From Rodentolepis nana (taxonomy: Eukaryota; Platyhelminthes; Cestoda; Cyclophyllidea; Hymenolepididae), in the NCBI GenBank assembly GCA_900617975.1, contig UZAE01012234.1, forward strand, positions 23,579-50,946: 27,368 nucleotides of DNA, written 5' to 3'. A program made the translations under genes and the position numbers. The notes below the pieces were generated by a model. The model was not told where the DNA came from. It saw only the letters and a program-made list of their open reading frames with translations, and searched no databases. Of the stretch, positions 19,804 through 27,368 are shown piece by piece. Position 1 is the stretch's first letter; every line of letters starts with the position of its first letter.

Positions 19804-21138
19804 GACCCGATAGGCTAATTTGAAGTTTAATGTGGCTTAAAGTGAAACATTGTAGGTCATTTACAAATAATTGGCACTAAATAGTTAAAATAACTTTAAC
19901 GAAAAATAGTACATTATAATTCAAAAAGTAGTATTAATAAAACCACGAGTTTAGTTTTTTGATCCATGAAGAGCTTTGAGAAATTGATTCATTTACTATA
20001 AAATTAAAATGCAATTCGGAACAAATTCTTTTTCAATTTTACTCGGTCATATTTCAAGAAGAAGGATATGATAATGCAAGTCCTTATAATTTAATATTTT
20101 TGTTGAGCCATTTATATTTGATTCTTGCGAATCCACATCTCTAAATCCAGCCTTTATTTCACATGTGGCAGTTTTACCACTCTATTTCAGCTTCGAATTC
20201 ATTAATCACTTTTTAGGCTTATGCAAATTGGATATATCAGATCGAAATTCCTTTCTTGTAATGAACTCGTCAGCTAAAAAGGAAGATCTTATTAATGCTA
20301 TGAGGCTTGATAAAATTTATGTGTATCTAAATATCCACGTCCTACTGTAATAGTGAAACACATTTAAGTAAAGTAGGTTCGCCTTCATACAACCTATTAA
20401 ATTGCTACAAATAAACACATTATCTAAACCTTTCATAGAAAAAATAGCCTTTCTATGAACAATAATCGAAATGGCTATTAAATTTTTAAACAATTCCTAA
20501 TACTGAAAACTGAAAATTTATTCCATTTATTTTCAGTATTTAAGATTATATCACCTATTTTTCTTTTGCGCATTCTTATAAGGCTCTATAGCGTGTTAGA
20601 CAAGAGCAATAGCTTTTGCGGATTTCCTTAGACCTCAAATCTATATTCATCTAAACGCCCATTCCGAGTGTATTATAAAATAATAAAGGTTTAAATATTT
20701 ACTCTACCGACTGCAAAATGTACATTAATTTTCCTATTGATGATTTCATTGGCGTTTAAGGATGAGCAAAATCTTTGTATTTTATATTTAAACTTCTTGC
20801 CAAGTTATTTCGGAAAATGAGGTTTGATAACTTTACATCACTTGATTATGGGTTTTGGGTCAAGATAAAGTGGAGCATGGAACTCTGGACTTTACTTTGA
20901 ATCTTAAACTTATTCTAGCTTTACCATTCGCACCGATATTAATAAATAAGTTCATTCTAAGACTAACAAGACATCATTCGGTTGTCATTCCTAGTATTTT
21001 GATCTATCTATTTAATTTCAGTTTTTTTATTATTGCTTCCAATTCTTTTCGGCAAGCCGGAGTTTTTCGAGTTTTGATCAATATTCGGTTAAAATATTTA
21101 AATTTAAACCCAAAGAAATATGGACAAATTTTAAATCG
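19804..21138. other. intergenic, upstream of GPATCH1
   Basis: AT-rich DNA that should contain the GPATCH1 promoter, though I recognise no specific element. Open frames at 20165-20350 and 20855-21148 (+) are rich in Phe, Leu and Ile, as expected of AT-rich noncoding DNA, and match no family I know. Confidence 0.5.
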
Positions 21139-21152
21139 GGTCTTTTAGACAT
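21139..21152. repeat. target-site duplication, left (GGTCTTTTAGACAT)
   Basis: Exact 14-bp match to 21631-21644, on the other side of a compound SINE. Confidence 0.92.
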
Positions 21153-21630
21153 TTATTTATTTATATCAAATGGCAGGCTTTATGATAGTTATCATTAGCC
21201 CTTTAGTTGACTTCAGGCTTCACAGAGGGAGAGGAACATCAAAGTGAAAAAAGTCGAGAGGGGGGGGGGAGGAACAGAAGAGTGTTTCAAAGATGTAAAA
21301 GAGACAGACACAAAGGTAGATGAAAGGTGAGGTGAGTACTGGGCCAGTGGTAGAAAATGACATACAGTGGGGTGATGGTAGTTTGAAGGGAGAAGCCAAC
21401 TGCCGAATAATAGACTTTTTGCCGTATCAATATACGTTGCCCAGGGTGCACCACGGTCTAATATACATTGCCCAGGGTGCACCACGGAGGTAAGTCTATT
21501 GCACACCCCATGATACCTATCATAACGCCTGCCATTTGAAAGTACGTTGTCCAGGGTGCACCACGTGGAGGTAAGTCTATCGTATTCTTAAGAATAATTG
21601 TTTAGAAAACCAGCAAGGGTTGAGCACCCC
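21153..21630 (-). mobile_element. compound SINE: body plus several joined ribozyme heads, one insertion
   Basis: From its 5' end (21630) on the - strand: GGGGTGC (21630-21624); a 41-base segment not found in normal copies (21623-21583); head fragment 1 (about 21582-21542); a piece of SINE tail in opposite orientation (about 21541-21510); head 2 with intact GGGGTGTGC (21509-21461); a third partial head (21456-21441) that runs into a normal body and tail ending at 21153. One exact 14-bp target-site duplication encloses the whole, so it most likely integrated as one mosaic copy. Bases 21461-21623 are identical to 23451-23613. Confidence 0.9.
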
Positions 21631-21644
21631 GGTCTTTTAGACAT
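21631..21644. repeat. target-site duplication, right (GGTCTTTTAGACAT)
   Basis: Exact partner of 21139-21152. It abuts the GGGG that opens the compound element on the - strand. Confidence 0.92.
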
Positions 21645-23011
21645 CAAAAAGCACTGACCAAAAAATCTTTTCGATTCTGAAATGGACTGGAAATCAAAAT
21701 TGTCCCATTTAAGCAAGTAGTGAGCCAATTAAATGAAATGTATTTTTTGAACATTTCACACTTAATCAAAATCTAATTACGGTATCCTATTTATACTTAA
21801 AATTAATACTAAAGTGCTATTGATTAACGAAGAATTAATAATGGTAATCCTTCAGTTAAATTACGAATGAGGTTGGGTTTGAAGAATCACTTCGATAATT
21901 GCTACCTTTCCTTTCAGCTAAATGATGACAGAAATATTTTAAGGCACTCTCTCAAAGCAAATCATGTATGATACAAATCTGCTCTCGAATTTTTGTTAGA
22001 TCCGTTTTGTCTTTGGTTTGAGCAATCTGTCATGGTTTATGACAAAAATTTGAGTTCCATCTCTGAATCAAGGTCTATAACTCCTCACCTCAATTGGGTT
22101 TGAGCGAAAATAATGAAAATAATTGAATATAGATTAGTGGCAGGGAAGAGCGCAATATTATTGGCCCAGTGACTGTACCTCAGGGGCATATATCGTCTAC
22201 AACTTCAAGTATTCAAAGTCTCACATCCTATTCAGCTAAGAAATGAAGAATTTAAATTCCATAATCGCATAAATCAAGTCTCCCATCCCTCTCTTTTCAA
22301 ACAGGGACTAACGATAACAATTATTGTAATAGTAATAAAGTTTTACTCTCACGTATCTAGTAAGTTGAGCATATATAAAAACAAGCAGTCTTAACTGATA
22401 AATTCACATCATAAATGAGTCAATATTTTGGGCCATACTAGTGTTCAGTTTCTTCAGTAGTTGCTGCTTCTTAAGGTAAGTTCACTATAAGGTCACAAGT
22501 TCATAGTATATATTGAATTAAGCTTTTTGTGATTCATTTTTACCCAACAATCATAAGGTAACATTTTTTTAAATTTTTCTGAAAATATGCGGAGTAGTCT
22601 AGCGAATAGTCGTTTGATAGTTTAGTTCAATTGCCAAGCTAAAATTAAATAAAATTCGAAGTGACGAGATATCATAGTAAGAGCGACATGAGCTTTTAGT
22701 GACCTCTTCTATATCTACGTTATCTATCTATTTTATTGCCTTCTTTGCGTTGTTTTGTTGTTTTAATGCTCTTTCACCGTTTTCCAATCCCTGTGGTACG
22801 AGCCTTAACGCCCTCATTAAGTTAATTTTTAACACACCTGTCTCTTTTCTATTCCCAATAAAAAAATTCTGCCGTCTTTCACGTTTAAATCTTTTCTTGA
22901 AGTTCTTGCAGCTTGAAAGGACATTGACTTAATTTTCTTTCCTCCATAGACATCTTCAAAACTCGAGGATCTGTCAGCGCTAAGGTTAGAAACGAAAGTC
23001 GGAAAGAGTTT
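21645..23011. other. intergenic, no gene or family repeat recognised
   Basis: AT-rich sequence with only short open frames (22699-22932 + and 22829-23020 -), neither with a recognisable domain. Confidence 0.5.
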
Positions 23012-23021
23012 TGACTGCAAA
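23012..23021. repeat. possible target-site duplication, left (TGACTGCAAA)
   Basis: A 10-bp match to 23822-23831 that would enclose the larger compound SINE. It is short enough to need confirmation. Confidence 0.5.
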
Positions 23022-23821
23022 GATTATTATTATTATATCAAATGGCAGGCGTCTTGATGGTCATCATTAGCCCTCAGGCCTCACAGAGAGGAAGGTACAT
23101 CAAATTGAAAAAAAGTCGAGAGGGGAGGGGGAACGATAGAGTGTCATAGATGTAAAGAGACAGACACATAGGTAGAAAAAAGGTGAGGTGAGTACTATGG
23201 AAGTAGTTGAATATGACATATAGTGAGGTGATAGTAGTTTGAAGTGAGAAGTCAAATGCCGGTTAATAGACTTTTTTGCCGTATGAAAGTGATAAGTCAA
23301 CTGCCGGTTAATAGACTTTTTTGCCGTATGAGTGGGTTGCCCAGGGTGCACCGCGTGGAGGTAAGTCTATCGCAACAACTGCCGGTTAATAGACTTTTTT
23401 GCCGTATGAGTATACGGTGCCCAGGGTGCACCACGTGGAGGTAAGTCTAAATATACATTGCCCAGGGTGCACCACGGAGGTAAGTCTATTGCACACCCCA
23501 TGATACCTATCATAACGCCTGCCATTTGAAAGTACGTTGTCCAGGGTGCACCACGTGGAGGTAAGTCTATCGTATTCTTAAGAATAATTGTTTAGAAAAC
23601 CAGCAAGGGTTGAAAGTTGCCCAGGGTGCACCACGTGGAGGTAAGTCTATCGCACGCTGTCCAGGGTGCACCACGTGGAGGTAAGTCTATCGCACACACC
23701 CCTCCGCTTCCAAATAAGATGTTGATAGTGAAGGCATATTTCCAGGGTGCACCACGTGGAGGTAAGTCTATCGCACACCCACTTGGCTCTCCCCTCAAAT
23801 TTCAACCCTACACGGATGGGC
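23022..23821 (-). mobile_element. larger compound SINE with seven ribozyme-head copies
   Basis: A tail with (ATT)n and a body on the - strand lead into three tandem copies of a unit carrying GCCGGTTAATAGAC and GCCGTATGA (about 23253-23410), then seven copies of the head segment. On the + strand, head copies start with CCAGGGTGCACC near 23342, 23421, 23462, 23541, 23621, 23661 and 23742. Linkers between heads vary; one, at 23700-23740, is not family sequence. The module 23451-23613 is identical to the first compound element. The far 5' limit is uncertain: clear family sequence stops near 23780, and the 10-bp flanking match suggests 23821. Confidence 0.82.
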
Positions 23822-23831
23822 TGACTGCAAA
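23822..23831. repeat. possible target-site duplication, right (TGACTGCAAA)
   Basis: Partner of 23012-23021. Confidence 0.5.
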
Positions 23832-25065
23832 TATTAGTACCCTTAACAAATCAAGAAAACATTTAAACTCGGGGTACATGAAGGATGAGAGCGAGTAAGC
23901 AAGTAGAGCATTGCAAATAACAGTTCAGAGTGTCCACAAGTTCCAGAACGATAACTTACGTCTTGAACTCATTTACTGGATGATCGAATGGAAAACAGAA
24001 TTTCCAGATTTGCTTACATTGCTTTGCTTAAGTCTTCTATCATTGTGCAATTTTACGCACTATAAGCCAATATCCCAGTTAGGAAGAAGAAAAAACAGGT
24101 TATTGTTTGCTATATCGAAAACATATTCCAATTTAGCTCGAGCAACGTGCAGTTTTTATTGATTCACATAAACAAATTTAGTAGTTATTCATTACTTCAA
24201 TGGTGATGGGTTGAAAAAAAAGAAATGAAATGTTAATTTCATCAAGGGAAAACCTTTGATAATTGCTTATCTTTATAGTTTTACCTTGATAGCCATATTC
24301 AGCTAAGTTAAGTGAATCACACAGATTTTATTGCCATTTTTTCTTTAAAGCATTATGAAGAGCTAACAACATTTACTGAATCTCAAATATTTAAAGAAGT
24401 GCACTACTTTAAGTTGGGAATCAGACAAGCGTCTTTAATTTCGTATGTCTTCAGATTTTTAATTAAAGTTTAGAATTTGAAGACAGAATGAAAAACTATT
24501 TTTTGTTACGATACAGCTTTTATTCCCTATTTCGCCTCATTTCATACTTCGTAATTTTTAATTAACTTTATTCAAAGTGCAGTAGTTGATTGGGTATTAT
24601 TAGCCAGAAAATAGTAATTAAATAAAATTAACAGTCAATAATTCAATTTTAATTTTCAAAGATTATGATATTACCTTTATTTTATAGTAATTATATTACA
24701 TATGGAAAGTTAAATGCCTAAGTCAATCAGATTAATTCACTAAAATAAAATAACTCTGTTTACCTCTACCGAATTGGGAATTTAATTTCCATTTATATAA
24801 ATATCATTAATTCAACACCTCTAAGGTACTTATATCCACTTTTATAACTCCTCATGTATCATAAATTAATTATTTAAATATAATCTAACTCACTTTTAAT
24901 GCGCCGTTGGCTATCCTTTAATTATTTCTTCGTTGAATAATCTCGATATCATTAACTTAAATTAAGCAAGAAAAGATGAATACAATTTCCAAATATTAGC
25001 GAGTTTAGAAGTATAAAAAAGATGAATATGGAAACATACGACTGCATTTAGAAATTAAGAGTATT
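23832..25065. other. intergenic, very AT-rich, no gene recognised
   Basis: Poly-A/T tracts and short random frames only; the open frame at 23911-24162 (+) has no recognisable domain. Confidence 0.5.
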
Positions 25066-25077
25066 ATGAATGAACCT
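25066..25077. repeat. target-site duplication, left (ATGAATGAACCT)
   Basis: Exact 12-bp match to 25388-25399, bracketing the best-preserved SINE. Confidence 0.92.
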
Positions 25078-25149
25078 GGGGTGTGTGATAGACTTACCTC
25101 CATGTGGTGCACTCTGGGCAACGTATACTCATACGGCGAAAAAGTCTAT
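25078..25149 (+). ncRNA. HDV-like self-cleaving ribozyme, all helices intact
   Basis: P1: 25078-25084 (GGGGTGT) with 25109-25115 (GCACTCT), 7 bp including the G.U pair at the cleavage site. P2: 25088-25095 (ATAGACTT) with 25142-25149 (AAGTCTAT), 8 bp. P3: 25096-25098 (ACC) with 25106-25108 (GGT), loop TCCATGT. P1.1: the CC in that loop with GG at 25116-25117. J1.1/4: GCAA. P4: 25122-25126 (CGTAT) with 25131-25135 (ATACG). J4/2: GCGAAA, with C25137 in the place of the catalytic cytosine. Order, lengths and the TGGGCAAC junction match the nested double pseudoknot of the HDV ribozyme family. Cleavage is predicted between 25077 and 25078. Activity is inferred, not shown. Confidence 0.85.
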
Positions 25150-25387
25150 TACCTGGCAGTTGACTTCAAACTACCATGACCCCACTGTATGTCATATTCG
25201 TCTACTTTCACAGTACTCATCCCACCTTTTTCCACCTTATCTACCTTCGTCTTTGATACACTCTTCTGTCCCCCCCCTCTCGACTTTTTTCACTTTGATG
25301 TTCCTTCCCCTCTGTGAAGACTGAAGTCAACTAAGGGGCTAATGATAACAATCAAAACGGCTGCCATTTGATACGATAATAATAATA
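25078..25387 (+). mobile_element. full-length SINE with intact ribozyme head
   Basis: The copy spans 310 bases between perfect 12-bp duplications. It starts GGGGTGTGTGATAG on the first base after the left duplication and ends GCCATTTGATACG followed by ATAATAATAATA. The body is slightly shortened relative to other copies. The open frame at 25070-25324 is not a gene. The perfect duplication and intact RNA fold suggest it is relatively young (inference). Confidence 0.95.
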
Positions 25388-25399
25388 ATGAATGAACCT
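25388..25399. repeat. target-site duplication, right (ATGAATGAACCT)
   Basis: Exact partner of 25066-25077, directly after the (AAT)n tail. Confidence 0.92.
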
Positions 25400-27013
25400 C
25401 GTTGCTGAGTTCGCATCTTTCAGGACCTCCACTTCTTGTGAAAAGTTATTGGCCTCCTTCGCACCTCCTTCTGGTTCAAAGTTTATTGTCAGATATTAAT
25501 CCTTACTTCCCTGAGGGAAACCATATCCACGATAAGCAGAACTTAATGAGTGGCTGATTATATTGAAAGAAATGGACTTCGACGATTTACTCAATTTGAC
25601 CTTATTTCTATAGTGAAATAGATAATTGAAAACGTCAGGGCCAATCGCTTAATTAGAAAACAGGATACAGACTTTGAATGTAGAAGAAATGAATCCATTA
25701 AGACAATCAAGAGGTCCCAATAAGAGATGAATTATTGAATAGTTGAGTTTAAAAGTAAATTATGACCTTTACGAGGAAGTGAGCAGGTAAATGATGGTGG
25801 ATTTATAGTATGGTGAGATTCATGACTCTCCATTTCACACATTACAAAAATATTTTACCAGTCTTTGCATTATCCTACCATCTGGTAACCACAATTCCCA
25901 AGCCCGTTTATGAAATTACATTTCGTTGCTTATCCTGGTTACGGATTATCAAAAGGGAACCTCAGAGGTGAGAAATGGGAATTCTAACAACCTCTCCATT
26001 ATCTAGACTTCAAAAGTGTGGTTGGCCATTCCAATCACTGAGTGCGTACATACGGAAGTGGGATCTATGACCTTTGACATGACACCTGAGCTCGGTGACC
26101 TATGTGCCACCCCCACATAAGAAGGTTGTGTTTCAATAATCTGCAATGGCTTGGACACAACTAATAAAATTTTATTGAAGTTAAATTTTTTGTTTTATCG
26201 ATAGCTTCTCCACTAGCGTATTCTTTTGTAATGCTTTCTAAATGAGAAATCTTAATTAATAAAGGTTGTCCAATTTGTGATGCCTTGAATGGCATCTAAT
26301 GCGAACGGAAACTGAGAAAGATTTATTCAATAAATAATCCTTAATATAAACATTTTAAATTGCACAAATGGAAGACAAAGCGTGAAATTGAAGCAAATCT
26401 TTCTCGCAGTGCAAATTCTGATTTATTATAGAATATTACACTTTAATGGCTTCCAATAAATTATTAATAATTCTCTGTGATAGCGCATGCATTTATATAT
26501 AAACAAAGAAATAAAAAAGTAAATTATATGAAACTATTTGTTTAAATCATTCCATTTCTCTCTCCCCTTCCCACCCCCCACCCCCCTTAAAATCGCATTA
26601 AGCGTTCACTTCAAAGCTTTCCGATTTGCGGATGCTATTTTAATAATATAGATTATCCTAAGTGCGTAATTGTCCACAGAAGTGCCTTAGTATATATACA
26701 CTAACCTTCACCCCCCTCCCCACTCTCTAGTCCTTAATCGTGCTCTTTGAATTTCAACAAACTACCTCGCCTGCTTGCTTCTTGGGAAGTACTTTAAACA
26801 ACCAAATGACTACGCAGTTGCGATCAGAACTAATTATTAAGAAACAGTAAATACACATATCTAAATTATGTACTTAGTACCCCAAGGCTTTTAAATTCTC
26901 GGACGAAATTATACGCAGGCTGTGAGGAAGGAAAATAGTCATGGGAGCTATATTGCAAAACTGTTATGCGATTTAAAATAACTGTCAATGACAGAGCATA
27001 ATTATCACACAGA
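25400..27013. other. intergenic, no gene recognised
   Basis: Contains a C-rich tract at 26564-26586 and ordinary AT-rich DNA. The frame at 26866-27084 (-) overlaps the duplicated flank and shows no recognisable protein. Confidence 0.5.
26564..26586 (-). other. G-quadruplex-type motif on the - strand
   Basis: On the - strand four G tracts (6, 6, 3 and 4) are separated by loops of 1, 1 and 2 bases, a standard quadruplex pattern. No gene lies next to it, so no role is claimed. Confidence 0.55.
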
Positions 27014-27121
27014 TTTTTAAGTATTGGAACTTGCCTGAATAAGTTGACTAGCATATGGGACCCGGTAATTAAGTCAAGAAGCAATTCCCGGGATAATCAA
27101 ACGGTCTATATTTACGAATGG
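27014..27121. repeat. 108-bp flank repeated from 15873-15980
   Basis: Matches 15873-15980 with one substitution and leads into a SINE at the same base. The SINEs that follow differ much more from each other than the flanks do. Confidence 0.85.
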
Positions 27122-27368
27122 GGGGTGTGCGATAGACTTACCTGGTGCACCCTGGGCAACGTATATTCATACGGCAAAAAGTCTATTGACTGGCAGTTGA
27201 CTTCTGACTTCAAACTACCATCACCCCACTGTGAGTCATATTCGAATACTTCCACAGTACTCACCTCACCTTTTTTCTACCTTCGTCTTTGAAGCACTCT
27301 TCTATTCCCCCCCCCTCTCGACTTTTTTTCCCACTTTGATATTTCTTCCCCTCTGTGAAGACTGAAGT
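27122..27368 (+). mobile_element. SINE copy, cut by the window end
   Basis: Begins GGGGTGTGCGATAGACTTACC and then lacks the six bases CCACGT of the P3 loop, so P3 and P1.1 cannot form and the ribozyme should be dead. P4, the J4/2 C and the P2 3' strand remain. The 3' end lies beyond the window. Confidence 0.9.

Noticed and set aside
20855..21148. 97-codon open frame with hydrophobic stretches suggesting a membrane protein.
   Set aside because: Composition follows the local AT bias, with no homology recognised, no splice context and no second exon.
23337..23780. Regularly repeated short units that could be mistaken for a CRISPR-like array.
   Set aside because: The units are pieces of the SINE ribozyme head with irregular linkers, in eukaryotic DNA.

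Overview
The window looks like eukaryotic, AT-rich animal DNA, most likely from a parasitic flatworm. The guess rests on two conserved animal genes with very short introns at their 5' ends and long ones further on, a pattern described for schistosomes. A tapeworm is possible, but I cannot fix the species from sequence alone.

Two protein-coding genes are recognisable. FAM221A lies on the + strand in five exons (4766-7106). GPATCH1 lies on the - strand in fourteen exons (19803 down to 7867). I reconstructed it exon by exon: every junction keeps phase, and the product is 996 residues. The genes are tail to tail, about 760 bases apart. The GPATCH1 product aligns along its length with the human spliceosome-associated protein, but the glycine-rich half of its G-patch is replaced.

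The rest is dominated by one family of short (about 310-320 bp) retroelements, present in both orientations in intergenic DNA and in GPATCH1 introns. Copies end in ATAAATAA-type tails and several carry exact 12-14 bp target-site duplications, so they behave as SINEs, or as short LINE derivatives. The first 72 bases of the family fold as an HDV-like self-cleaving ribozyme: P1 7 bp with a G.U pair at the cleavage site, P1.1 CC:GG, P2 8 bp, P3 3 bp, P4 5 bp and a catalytic-type C in J4/2. In two full-length copies the element starts, directly after the target-site duplication, at the base where this ribozyme would cleave. The copy at 25078-25387 has every helix intact. This ribozyme-headed SINE is the main discovery candidate.

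Two loci (21153-21630 and about 23022-23821) are mosaics with several ribozyme heads joined together, one with an inverted piece of tail. They share an identical 163-bp module. The first is bounded by one 14-bp target-site duplication, which suggests the whole mosaic arrived in one insertion.

Layout: 1-4765 intergenic with SINE remnants; 4766-7106 FAM221A; 7107-7866 intergenic; 7867-19803 GPATCH1 with SINEs in introns 5, 7, 8 and 13; 19804-27368 intergenic with the two mosaics, the intact copy and a copy cut by the window end. Intron 5 of GPATCH1 holds an N at 16231 flanked by a direct and an inverted copy of sequence at 17760-18321. That stretch may be misassembled.
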